Origin: Chloroflexota bacterium
Lineage (GTDB): Bacteria; Chloroflexota; Anaerolineae; B4-G1; SLSP01
Length of the DNA: 41,296 nucleotides
Assembly: GCA_019873645.1 (NCBI GenBank)
Contig: JAIOAX010000040.1
Span: forward strand, 1-41,296
Direction: 5' to 3'
Below are positions 17,105 through 25,310 of the stretch, one piece after another. The notes below the pieces were generated by a model. That model ran no database searches. It was given only the letters and a program-made list of their open reading frames with translations, and had not been told where the DNA came from. Numbering within the stretch: position 1 is the first letter of the stretch; every line of letters starts with the position of its first letter. The position numbers were made by a program, and so were the translations under genes.

Positions 17105-18718
17105 ATGGCAGCCAGGCAACACGCAGACAATCTTACACATTCGGAGGCAAGTATCCAAAACCAGGCCAATAATCATGAAGACAACGAAGACGCTTGGGAA
17201 GAAGAACTCGAATCGGAAGCGGCCGAGGAGCATGTAGATTTCAGCACCGTCAACGACAATCCTCATCATGAAGAAATCGAAGCGTGGGATGATGAGCCGT
17301 CACCGGACGACCTGGAGCAGATCGAAGAAGAGTTGTCCAAACCGGTCATCGTCGAAGACCTGGTTGACGATCCGGTGCGGATGTACCTGCGTGAAATCGG
17401 GCGGGTTGATCTCCTGGAACCGCATCAGGAAGTGTGGTTGTGCATCATCCGCGCTGCAGCGGCGCAACTGGGGATCGTGTGTCAGCAGGTCGCCACGGCC
17501 TCTGAGCCAGAAGTGATGGAGGCCAGTGTCCTGGATCTCTACAAACAGGCCCGCACCGCCTGGAGCGAAAGCCAGCGGGCCGCCAAGAGTAAAGGGTTGA
17601 CCACCCCGAGCGCCGTAGACTTTCTCACCGAAATCATGCAGCAGCAGCAAATGCTCATCACCGAAAAAGCCTCCAATCTGTATACCTTTATGGGGCCGAA
17701 CCAATGGGGCGATGATCCGCACTGGCGACCGGTGATCCTGGAGCTGCTGCGTGCGGCCATGTTCCTGTACTTGTTGCCTCCTGAGCTGGTGACCTTCATC
17801 CACCAAAAGATGACGCTCAACAATCGCTGGCCGGCGGCTTCACACGTGCGGCCGCACATCCAACCCGAAGCCGTCTTTAGCTGGTGGGAACATGTCGAGG
17901 TACTGGCTGCGGAGGCGCAACAGATGCTTGTCCGCGCCAACCTGCGGTTGGTGGTGAACATCGCCAAACGCTATGTCGGGCGCGGCGTCTCGTTCCTGGA
18001 CCTCATCCAGGAGGGCAACATTGGCCTGCTGCGCGCCGTCGAGAAATTCGACTACCTGCGCGGCTACAAGTTCTCGACGTATGCGACCTGGTGGATCCGC
18101 CAGGCGATCAGCCGTGCGATTGCCGACCAGGCGCGCACCATCCGCATTCCCGTCCACATGGTCGAGACGATCAACCGCCTGATGCGCATACAACGCCGGA
18201 TGATGCAGGAATTGGGGCGCGAACCGAACCTCGACGAGTTGGCCCTGGAGATGGATGTATTGGAACCGGAGGACATTGAGGCCATCACCCAGGCGCGCGC
18301 CGAAAATCTGCCTCTCTCGCCTACACTGGAGCGGAAATTGCGCCGTGCGATGTCCAAAGTGCGCCGCATCATCAGCATCTCGCAGGAGCCGATGTCGCTG
18401 GAAAGCCCGGTAGGGACAGAAGATAACAGCGAGCTTTCGGACTTCATCGAAGACGACAATCTCCCCGGCCCGATGGATGCGACTTCGATGCAGATGCTGC
18501 GCGAGCAACTGCAACACATCCTGGGCGAACTGGGACGCCGCGAGCGCGAGGTCCTCGAAATGCGCTTCGGCCTCAAGGACGGACGCCCACACACGCTGGA
18601 AGAGGTCGGGCAGGCGTTCAACGTCACCCGCGAGCGCATCCGCCAGATCGAATCCAAGGCGTTGCGCAAACTTCGCCATCCGGGCCGCAGCCGCAAATTG
18701 CGCGATTTCTTGACTTAA
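17105..18718 (+). CDS. rpoD: Primary RNA polymerase sigma factor (sigma-70 / RpoD)
   Basis: About 537 residues from the ATG at 17105, chosen over a TTG 21 nt upstream because GGGAGG sits 10 nt before the ATG. An acidic N-terminal ~85 residues is followed by region 1.2 ([16 protein letters not shown]) and a non-conserved stretch of roughly 160 residues. Region 2 is intact ([47 protein letters not shown]), as is the region 4 HTH ([20 protein letters not shown]). Region 3 carries an extra ~25 residues ([18 protein letters not shown]) before [20 protein letters not shown]. These features mark the housekeeping sigma factor that recognises TTGACA/TATAAT promoters. It follows dnaG. Confidence 0.95.
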   Translation: MAARQHADNLTHSEASIQNQANNHEDNEDAWEEELESEAAEEHVDFSTVNDNPHHEEIEAWDDEPSPDDLEQIEEELSKPVIVEDLVDDPVRMYLREIGRVDLLEPHQEVWLCIIRAAAAQLGIVCQQVATASEPEVMEASVLDLYKQARTAWSESQRAAKSKGLTTPSAVDFLTEIMQQQQMLITEKASNLYTFMGPNQWGDDPHWRPVILELLRAAMFLYLLPPELVTFIHQKMTLNNRWPAASHVRPHIQPEAVFSWWEHVEVLAAEAQQMLVRANLRLVVNIAKRYVGRGVSFLDLIQEGNIGLLRAVEKFDYLRGYKFSTYATWWIRQAISRAIADQARTIRIPVHMVETINRLMRIQRRMMQELGREPNLDELALEMDVLEPEDIEAITQARAENLPLSPTLERKLRRAMSKVRRIISISQEPMSLESPVGTEDNSELSDFIEDDNLPGPMDATSMQMLREQLQHILGELGRREREVLEMRFGLKDGRPHTLEEVGQAFNVTRERIRQIESKALRKLRHPGRSRKLRDFLT

Positions 18719-18749
18719 CGTTCCAACGTTGGAACGTTCAAACGTTTTT
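18716..18749 (+). terminator. Palindromic 8-nt repeat and possible terminator after rpoD
   Basis: From the rpoD stop TAA (18716) the spacer reads TAACGTT, CCAACGTT, GGAACGTT, CAAACGTT. The stretch 18717-18738 is a perfect 22-nt palindrome that can fold as an 8-bp stem with an AACGTT loop. TTTTT at 18745-18749 follows 6 nt later. It could be a weak intrinsic terminator or a protein-binding palindrome. It is also a stop-anchored periodic array with an 8-nt period. Confidence 0.5.
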
Positions 18750-18779
18750 GATTAAGAGGAGTGGGGTTCAAAAAGAGAG

Positions 18780-19190
18780 ATGTTCAAAAAGATCGAAATT
18801 GCGACGCGCACACGGGTTGATTTCATAGACATCACCGCCGAGATCGAACGGGCGGTTCAAGAGTCGCTGGTGGAGGAAGGGATTTGCTTCCTCTACTGCC
18901 CGCATACCACCGCGGGTATCGTGCTCAATGAGAATTGGGACCCCGATGTCGAAAGCGATATTGCGATGATGCTGGCGCGCATCGTGCCAGACGGGCTGCC
19001 CTATCGCCACAGCGAAGGTAACTCGACGGCGCACATCAAGTCTGTGCTGCTCGGCAGCGACCATTTCATCTTCGTGCAGGAACACCGCTTGCAGATGGGA
19101 CAGTGGCAGGGCGTCTTCCTCGCCGAATTCGACGGCCCGCGCCGCCGCTCAGTCTGGATCAAAATCATCTGTGACGCGGCCAGCGCTTAA
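18780..19190 (+). CDS. YjbQ/UPF0047 family protein (TIGR00149)
   Basis: 136 residues matching the UPF0047/YjbQ family: an N-terminal beta-rich part (IDITAEIERAVQES), the hallmark CPHTTAGIVLNEN (about residues 40-52), then DGLPYRHSEGNSTAHIKSVLLGS and a C-terminal GQWQGVFLAEFDGPRRRSVWIKI. The family contains conserved His and acidic residues around a metal or active site, and E. coli YjbQ can act as a low-level thiamine-phosphate synthase. The native role is uncertain. It is spaced 9 nt from the radical SAM gene and probably co-transcribed with it. Confidence 0.93.
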   Translation: MFKKIEIATRTRVDFIDITAEIERAVQESLVEEGICFLYCPHTTAGIVLNENWDPDVESDIAMMLARIVPDGLPYRHSEGNSTAHIKSVLLGSDHFIFVQEHRLQMGQWQGVFLAEFDGPRRRSVWIKIICDAASA

Positions 19191-19199
19191 AGGTTCCTG

Positions 19200-21059
19200 G
19201 TGAATCCACAGCCCCTCCCCTGGGAAGCCATCGAAGCACTGCTCCAGCGCGTGCAGAAGCCCGGCCGCTACGTGGGCGGCGAATACAACGCCGTCCACAA
19301 GCCCTGGGATGCAACCGCCGTGCGCGTCTGTCTGGCCTTCCCCGACATCTACGACCTGGGAATGTCCAACTTCGCGCTGGCGATCCTCTATGATCGGCTG
19401 AACGCCCAACCCGACATCCTGGCCGAGCGCGCCTATCTCCCCGCGCCGGATATGATCGCCCAACTGCGCAGTGCCGGGTTGCCACTCTACACGCTGGAAA
19501 GTTACCGCCCGGTCGCCGCCTTCGACATCCTGGCGATCAGCGTCGCCTACGAGCAACTCTACACCAACGTCCTGGAGCTGCTCGACCTCACCGGCATCCC
19601 CCTGCGTGCCGCCGACCGCGACGCCACGCAGCCGCTCATCATCGGCGGGGGGCATGGGACGTTCAACCCGGAGCCGGTCGCCGATTTCTTCGATGCGTTT
19701 GTCATCGGCGAGGGCGAAGACGTGATCCTGGAGCTGCTGGCCGCATGGCGCGCAGTCCGCCATGTGCCCCGCGAGGCGCAGTTGCGCGCTTTGCTGAACG
19801 TGCCAGGGCTGTACATCCCGCGCTTCTATCGGCCCACGTATTTTCCCACCGGGCAACTGGCCGCCGTAACGCCCACCGATCCCGCCGCGCCGCCGCGCAT
19901 CCTCAAGCGCATCATGCCCACCCTGCCGCCTACGCCCATCCGCCAGCTGGTCCCCAACGTCGAGGTGACGCACAACCGCGCCGTGGTGGAAATCCAACGC
20001 GGCTGCACGCGCGGTTGTCGCTTCTGCCAGGCCGGCACCGTCACGCGCCCGGTGCGTGAGCGTCCCGCCGCCGAGATCATGGAGACGGTCGCCGCAATCC
20101 TGGATGCCACCGGCTACGAGGAGGTGGCGCTGCTTTCGCTTTCCTCGGCCGATCATTCCGAAATCAAGCCGCTGCTGGAGCAGTTGTTGGAGCGCTTCAA
20201 GGGGCGGCATCTCTCCATCTCGCTGCCGAGCCTGCGTATCGAGTCGTTCTCGGTGGACCTGGCGGATATGCTGTCGCAAGGGCGACGCTCCGGGTTCACC
20301 TTCGCGCCGGAGGCCGGCAGCGACGCGCTGCGGCGGCGCATCAACAAAGACATCGCCACCCAGGATTTGCTCGCCGTGGCGGAGGAAGTCTTCGCGCGCG
20401 GTTGGCGCACGCTCAAGCTGTACTTTATGCTCGGCCTGCCCGGCGAGACGGATGCAGACATCGAAGCCATCATCGAGCTGGCGCAGCAGGTGCGGCGTCT
20501 GGGGCTATCCATCGGCGGGCGGAAGACGGAGGTGCACGTCAGCGTGAGCACATTCGTCCCCAAGCCGCACACGCCGTTCCAGTGGGCGCCGCTGGCCGAC
20601 CGGGAGACGGTTGAACGGCGGCAGGCGCTGCTGCGCGAGCGGTTGCGGGGGCGAGGGTTGCGTCTGGCGTGGAACCACTATGCCGCCACGCGCATCGAGG
20701 CGCTGCTGGCGCGCGGCGACCGCCGTTTGAACGCCGTCGTCGAGGCGGCCTGGCGCAACGGCGCACGCTTCGACGCCTGGGACGAATGGCGCCATCAGGC
20801 CGCGTGGGAACAGGCCCTCGCTGACTCCGGCCTGGACATCGCCGACGCGCTCTATCGTCCCCGCGCCGAAGATGAGCTGCTGCCCTGGGAGCACCTGTGC
20901 AGCGGCGTCGAAAAGCGCTTCCTGCTGCGCGATTATCGCCGCAGTCAGGCCGGCGAACTGCTGGCCGATTGCCGCACGGGCTGCCATGCCTGCGGTATCC
21001 TGGTCAACTATCCGGGGATGTGGACGGCGGAGTGGGAGTGCCCGACGAATGATGAATAG
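19200..21059 (+). CDS. TIGR03960-type radical SAM protein
   Basis: About 619 residues with a GTG start (AAAGG 5 nt upstream). The N-terminal ~200 residues form a Rossmann-like, B12-binding-type fold (VCLAFPDIYDLGMSNFAL, IIGGGHGTFNPEPVADFFDAFVIGEGED). The radical SAM core has the 4Fe-4S cysteines C269, C273 and C276 (CTRGCRFC), followed by SLSSADHSEI and FAPEAGSDALRRRINK. A cysteine pair sits near the C-terminus (CRTGCHACG). This architecture and the DUF2344 gene directly after it match the TIGR03960-TIGR03936 pair, found in many bacteria as separate genes or as a fusion. The substrate is not established; a tRNA or protein modification is a common suggestion. The last 11 nt overlap the proposed DUF2344 start. 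Confidence 0.92.
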   Translation: MNPQPLPWEAIEALLQRVQKPGRYVGGEYNAVHKPWDATAVRVCLAFPDIYDLGMSNFALAILYDRLNAQPDILAERAYLPAPDMIAQLRSAGLPLYTLESYRPVAAFDILAISVAYEQLYTNVLELLDLTGIPLRAADRDATQPLIIGGGHGTFNPEPVADFFDAFVIGEGEDVILELLAAWRAVRHVPREAQLRALLNVPGLYIPRFYRPTYFPTGQLAAVTPTDPAAPPRILKRIMPTLPPTPIRQLVPNVEVTHNRAVVEIQRGCTRGCRFCQAGTVTRPVRERPAAEIMETVAAILDATGYEEVALLSLSSADHSEIKPLLEQLLERFKGRHLSISLPSLRIESFSVDLADMLSQGRRSGFTFAPEAGSDALRRRINKDIATQDLLAVAEEVFARGWRTLKLYFMLGLPGETDADIEAIIELAQQVRRLGLSIGGRKTEVHVSVSTFVPKPHTPFQWAPLADRETVERRQALLRERLRGRGLRLAWNHYAATRIEALLARGDRRLNAVVEAAWRNGARFDAWDEWRHQAAWEQALADSGLDIADALYRPRAEDELLPWEHLCSGVEKRFLLRDYRRSQAGELLADCRTGCHACGILVNYPGMWTAEWECPTNDE

Positions 21060-21840
21060 CGAATCACGAATCACGAATCACGAATTACGAATCACGAATC
21101 ACGAATTACGAATTACGGATAACGAATTACGAATGATGAATAACGAATTACGAATTACGGATCACGAATCTTCAATCCAAAATCTAAAATCTAAAATCCA
21201 AAATCCACGCTACCGTCTCACCTTTGCAACGCGGCGGACGCTGGCCTACGTTTCGGTGCTGGAGTTGGGCAAGGTTTGGGAACGTACGCTGCGGCGCGCC
21301 GGGATTCCGCTCCAGTATAGCCAGGGTTACAATCCCCGTCCACGGATGCACTTCGCCGCGCCGTTGCCCGTAGGTTGCGGTTGCGAGGCGGACCTGCTGG
21401 ATGTGTGGCTCGAAACGCCAATGGCGCCGGAGGCGATGCGGGCGGCCCTGGCAGATGCGCTGCCCCCCGATCTTTCCGTCGGCGACATTTGCGCCGTGGC
21501 GGAGAATGAACCGGCGCTTTCCGAGCAACTCCGCGCCGCCGAATACCGCGTGTGGCTGCGCGATGTGGAGCGAGACGCGCTGCGATCTGCCGTCGCCGCT
21601 TTTCTGGACGCCACCGTGTTGCCCCTTGCCAAACGCGGGCGGAAATACCGTGGCAAGACCTACGATTTACGCCCGCTGGTTGAGACGCTGTGTCTCGAAG
21701 ACGCACCGGCCCCCTGGGTGGGCCTGTGGATGCGCCTGAGCGCGCGTCCCGGCGCCACCGGCCGCCCGGACGAGGTGCTGAAGGCGTTGGGGTTGACGGA
21801 TGTGGTCTGTCGCTGTACCCGCACCCGGTTGATTATGTAA
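21049..21840 (+). CDS. DUF2344 (TIGR03936) radical-SAM-linked protein with repeat-encoded N-terminus
   Basis: About 263 residues if started at ATG 21049. The conserved DUF2344 core begins at about 21211: YRLTFATRRTLAYVSVLEL, LRRAGIPLQYSQGYNPRPRMHFAAPLPVGCG, ending near the C-terminus. Everything upstream in this frame is encoded by a 7-nt tandem array that translates as a heptapeptide repeat (RITNHEL-like). The only in-frame ATGs are 21049, 21052, 21133 and 21136; none lies between 21136 and the core. GGGAG at 21034-21038 favours 21049. It is the usual partner of the radical SAM protein just upstream, with which it overlaps by 11 nt. Start choice is uncertain. Confidence 0.85.
   Translation: MMNSESRITNHELRITNHELRITDNELRMMNNELRITDHESSIQNLKSKIQNPRYRLTFATRRTLAYVSVLELGKVWERTLRRAGIPLQYSQGYNPRPRMHFAAPLPVGCGCEADLLDVWLETPMAPEAMRAALADALPPDLSVGDICAVAENEPALSEQLRAAEYRVWLRDVERDALRSAVAAFLDATVLPLAKRGRKYRGKTYDLRPLVETLCLEDAPAPWVGLWMRLSARPGATGRPDEVLKALGLTDVVCRCTRTRLIM
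21050..21210 (+). repeat. 23-unit heptad array inside the DUF2344 reading frame
   Basis: Twenty-three uninterrupted 7-nt units run from 21050 to 21210. Most are TCACGAA or TTACGAA; the last six drift to TCTAAAA, TCCAAAA and TCCACGC. The radical SAM stop TAG at 21057 is the start of unit two (TAGCGAA). The array ends exactly where the conserved DUF2344 core starts. Units of type TGATGAA supply ATG codons. Confidence 0.95.
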
Positions 21841-21866
21841 TGGATTAGTGGGCGTCGGCGAACCAG

Positions 21867-22694
21867 TCAACGTACTTCAAACACGTAACCGCGTCCCCGG
21901 ACAGTGTGGATAAAGTGGGGCCGGTCGGGGTCAACCTCAATTTTGTGCCGCAGCCGATGGAGAGGCGCGCGCACCAGATCGCGCGCTTCGTACAGGGTGA
22001 CTTCGACGCCCTGGAGGTGCGCGCCCAACTCACAGAGCGAGACCACCTGTCCCGGCCGGCGCATCAAATAGGCGAGGATTTTTAACTCGGTGGGCGTCAG
22101 GGTGACGGCGTTGCCGGCGACCATCGCCAGCCCTTTCTGCAGATCCACCGTGATGCCCGGGGCTTGCAGAAACCGCTCTGCTGTATTGAGCGGGAGAGGA
22201 GATTCTGCCGGCGTGGCAGGCTCGGCCGGAGCGCTTTTGAGCGTGGCCAGGGCACGTTCCAGCAATGCCACTGGATCGGAAGGCAGCGCGCGTTGACGCC
22301 GCGCCGCCAGGCCGTTTTCGACCACCCGCAGGATTTCGCGCAACGAGCTGGGTTTGAAGAGATAATCGTAGGCCCAATGCCGCAGGGCCACGATGGCCGA
22401 ATCCAGCGTGGCGTAGCCGGTGAGGATGATGAACACCGTATCGGGGGCGTAGGGACGGGCCTCGGCCAGCACGGCGGTGCCGGACATCCCCGGCATATTC
22501 AAATCGAGCAACACCAGATCAAACGGCTCACTGCGAATCTTCTGCAGGGCCTCGGTGCCCGAAGTGGCCTCGGTCGGCCGGAACCCCACCCGCTTGAACA
22601 AATCCAACAGCGTGCGGCGGATGCCCGGCTCATCATCGGCGACGAGAATCCGCGCGCCAGGGAAGGCCGTTTGGCTCAAGAATTCCTCGCTCAT
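21867..22694 (-). CDS. Response regulator with winged-helix output (OmpR/PhoB type)
   Basis: 275 residues. The receiver (about 14-130) has VADDEP, phospho-acceptor D64 (LLDLNMPG) and K-P in FKPSSLRE. A Pro/Ala-rich linker (about 140-175) joins it to a C-terminal winged helix (about 180-275), recognised by VTLTPTELKILAYLMRRPGQVV, LRHKIEVDP and HTVRGRGYVFEV. It should bind DNA and control transcription when phosphorylated. It lies 99 nt downstream of a receiver-first kinase on the same strand and is the only DNA-binding regulator in the signalling island, so it is the best candidate output for the kinases upstream. Confidence 0.94.
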   Translation of the reverse strand: MSEEFLSQTAFPGARILVADDEPGIRRTLLDLFKRVGFRPTEATSGTEALQKIRSEPFDLVLLDLNMPGMSGTAVLAEARPYAPDTVFIILTGYATLDSAIVALRHWAYDYLFKPSSLREILRVVENGLAARRQRALPSDPVALLERALATLKSAPAEPATPAESPLPLNTAERFLQAPGITVDLQKGLAMVAGNAVTLTPTELKILAYLMRRPGQVVSLCELGAHLQGVEVTLYEARDLVRAPLHRLRHKIEVDPDRPHFIHTVRGRGYVFEVR

Positions 22695-22758
22695 AGACCA
22701 CCGCCCACTGAAATTGTCATTTTGATCAGCGGATTGAGCAGATTTTTTGTAAATCGGC

Positions 22759-22795
22759 TGCCAGACGCACTTGACGGGGCGTCTGGCATTTTTTT
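22759..22795 (+). terminator. Canonical intrinsic terminator, plus-strand orientation
   Basis: A perfect 10-bp stem (TGCCAGACGC at 22759-22768, GCGTCTGGCA at 22779-22788) has a 10-nt loop and is followed by seven T (22789-22795). It is oriented for plus-strand transcripts, while both flanking genes are on the minus strand. In the minus sense the stem immediately follows the kinase stop, but no T run follows it. Confidence 0.75.
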
Positions 22796-25307
22796 AAGCG
22801 ATCGGTAGCCGCACGGTAAACGTGGTGCCTTGGCCGACCTGGCTTTGGACGGTGATCTCGCCGTTGTATTGTTTGACCAGGTCGTAGCTGATGCTCAGCC
22901 CCATACCGGCGCCCTTCTTTTTGGTCGTGAAGAACGGCTCGAATAAGCGCCGCAGATGTTCCGGCGGTATCCCCTGGCCGTTATCGGTAAAGCTGACCGC
23001 CACGTATCCGTCATCGGTCACGCGCCCCTGGATGCGCAGCAATCCCCCTTCGTCCATTGCATCCACGGCGTTAAGGATCAGGTTCATAAAGACCTGCCCC
23101 AATTCACTTTCATCGGCGCGCACCGCCGGCAAATCCGCCGGTACCTCATGCTCGATGCGCATGTTGCGGTGTTGCGTATACTTGTTCACCAGGCTGAGAA
23201 CATGGTTCACCACAGTATGAAGCTGCACCAGTCGCGGTTCGCGTTTGGGCTTGCGCGCAAATTCCAGAATGCGGGTGACCAGGCCGATCAGCCGCTGGAC
23301 TTCTTCATCGGCAATCTGCAGATACTCGCGCTGTTGCTCCGGCTCCATCGGGAACATCAACATCATCTCCAGACTGCTATGGATGGTTTGCAGGGGATTG
23401 TTGATCTCGTGGGCCAGCGCGGCGGCCAGTCGCCCGGTCGCAGCCAGCTTCTCACTGTGAACCAATTGCTCGGTGGTCTGTTGTACCAGGCGGCGTTGTT
23501 CACGTTCGGCGGCGTAGAGGCGCGCATTCTTGAGGGCAATTCCCAACTGCGCGGCGATGGTCTCGCACAAGCGCAGGTCGCCCTCGGTAAAAGCATGCGG
23601 ACGCTGATGTTCGACGTTCAACACGGCCACCACCTGCTCATCCACATACACCGGCACGGCCAGTTCAGAGCACAATTCCACATCACTCTGCAACTTATAG
23701 TAATCGGGGACGGTATACGTATCGTGGATCAACACCGGCCGGCCGCTGGTATAAACCCGGCCGGTGACGCTGTTGTGCATGGGGAGGCGCAGCGCTTCCG
23801 GCGTGTCCACTTTGACACCGATAATCGAAGGATGAATGAGCATAGCCTCCCCCTGCGGGTCAGGAAAGGCCAGGCTCAGGCTGTAGGGATGCAGTACCTG
23901 ATAGATGGTGTGCAACACCCGCGTCACAATCTCGTCGAAGTTCAACGATGAGGCCGCCGCCAGAATCACCTCTTGCAAGAGCTGGCTTTCGGCAAGCCGC
24001 TGGGTCACTTCCGCATACAAACGGGCATTCTCAATGGCCGCAGCGGCCGAACCGGCCAGCGTGTTCAACAAATCCAGGTCTTCCTCATCGAACAGCTTGT
24101 CGCCCCAGTTCACCGCCTCCGCAACGCCGATGACTTTGTCCTTAACAATCAGCGGCACGGCCAGCAGGGAACGGGTCCGCAGGCCGGTCATAGTATCAAT
24201 TTGATTGTAAAACCGTGAATCCTGATGCGCGTCGTGGATGAGGAGCGCCTGACGGGTACGCAACGCCTCGCCGGCGATGCCGGCGGTTGCCGGCATGCGG
24301 GTGCCCACCAGGCCCTCAGAGTGTTGTCCCACGGCGGCGGCAAAGGTCAATGTTTCGGCGGCGGGGTCATACAGCAAGACTGAAGCCGCTTCCGCTTCAA
24401 GCAAGGCACGTATTTCCTGCATCATTTGTTCCAGGACTTGCTCCAGACTCAAAGTTGAGGTGAGCGCCTGAGCGGTCTTGTTTAACGCCCGGAGCTGACG
24501 ATTGTGGTATTGCAGCGCTTCCTCGGCCTGTTTGCGTGCGGTAATGTCCTGCAAGATGCCGACGACCTGGGTAATTTCACCCGCAGGCGCGCGCACAGCA
24601 AACAAGGTGATGATGACGGTCACCGTCGCGGGTTTCCCGGCGGGATAGGCGGGATTGATTTTCCTCAAGTCGAGGGGGATTTCAAATGGCCGGAGTGCTT
24701 CGCCTTGAAAGACCCGCGCCAAAACAGCTTGCAGGCCCAGTTGCTGGATCAGCATATCCCCCAGGGCGTTGAACTGCCCCACCAGCACATCGGCGGAGGG
24801 CAGGCTGAACAGATCCAAAAAGGCCCGGTTGACAATCGCGGCCACCCCATCGGGGGTGAAAACGATCATCGGGTAAGGTAACTGCTCGATGATCTGACGC
24901 AAACGGGCCTCGCCGGCGGCCAGCCGCTGCTCAAGGCTGTGTTTGTTGAGCGCCATCTCGATGGTCGAGCGCAGCGTTTCAATCTCAAAGGGCTTGATAA
25001 GATAGCCGTAGGGGGCGGTTTGCTTCGCGCGTTGCAGCGTCTCCATATCCCCATAAGCGGTGAGATAGATGACGGGGATATCGAAGCGTTCCCGCACCTG
25101 CGCTGCGGCGGCAATGCCATCCATCTTGCCCTTCAGACGGATATCCATCAAGATCAGGTGGGGCTTGCTGCGGGCGACCGATTCCACCACGGCCTCGCCG
25201 TAAATCTCGTGGCCGACGACTTCATACCCGCTGCGTTCCAGATTCATCCTGAGCACTTCGGCGACGATGACTTCGTCTTCTACCAGAAAAATCCGCGCTT
25301 TTGCCAT
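22794..25307 (-). CDS. Receiver-PAS-GAF-GAF histidine kinase
   Basis: 837 residues, cytoplasmic. An N-terminal receiver (acceptor D55 in ILMDIRLKG, IKPFE lysine) leads to a PAS domain (about 135-265), two GAF domains (about 285-430 and 450-610), and a kinase core with LAAALAHEINNPLQTI (H633). The ATPase shows MNLILNAVDAMDEGG, DNGQGIPPEH and GAGMGLSISYDLV. The HEINNPL H box is typical of NtrB/PAS-linked kinases. The receiver at the front suggests it is controlled by another kinase, perhaps the LytS-like kinase 3 nt upstream. The response regulator downstream is its likely target. Confidence 0.93.
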   Translation of the reverse strand: MAKARIFLVEDEVIVAEVLRMNLERSGYEVVGHEIYGEAVVESVARSKPHLILMDIRLKGKMDGIAAAAQVRERFDIPVIYLTAYGDMETLQRAKQTAPYGYLIKPFEIETLRSTIEMALNKHSLEQRLAAGEARLRQIIEQLPYPMIVFTPDGVAAIVNRAFLDLFSLPSADVLVGQFNALGDMLIQQLGLQAVLARVFQGEALRPFEIPLDLRKINPAYPAGKPATVTVIITLFAVRAPAGEITQVVGILQDITARKQAEEALQYHNRQLRALNKTAQALTSTLSLEQVLEQMMQEIRALLEAEAASVLLYDPAAETLTFAAAVGQHSEGLVGTRMPATAGIAGEALRTRQALLIHDAHQDSRFYNQIDTMTGLRTRSLLAVPLIVKDKVIGVAEAVNWGDKLFDEEDLDLLNTLAGSAAAAIENARLYAEVTQRLAESQLLQEVILAAASSLNFDEIVTRVLHTIYQVLHPYSLSLAFPDPQGEAMLIHPSIIGVKVDTPEALRLPMHNSVTGRVYTSGRPVLIHDTYTVPDYYKLQSDVELCSELAVPVYVDEQVVAVLNVEHQRPHAFTEGDLRLCETIAAQLGIALKNARLYAAEREQRRLVQQTTEQLVHSEKLAATGRLAAALAHEINNPLQTIHSSLEMMLMFPMEPEQQREYLQIADEEVQRLIGLVTRILEFARKPKREPRLVQLHTVVNHVLSLVNKYTQHRNMRIEHEVPADLPAVRADESELGQVFMNLILNAVDAMDEGGLLRIQGRVTDDGYVAVSFTDNGQGIPPEHLRRLFEPFFTTKKKGAGMGLSISYDLVKQYNGEITVQSQVGQGTTFTVRLPIA

Positions 25308-25310
25308 AGC

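Noticed and set aside
19149..20279. 376-codon minus-strand frame antisense to the radical SAM gene
   Set aside because: The plus-strand frame has the CxxxCxxC motif and family-wide pattern; the antisense frame is unrecognised and Gly/Arg/Gln-rich.
21050..21210. CRISPR array
   Set aside because: Units are contiguous 7-mers without spacers, and no cas genes are present.
22956..23951. 331-codon plus-strand frame antisense to the receiver-PAS-GAF kinase
   Set aside because: Shadow of a well-supported kinase with intact H box and ATPase motifs.
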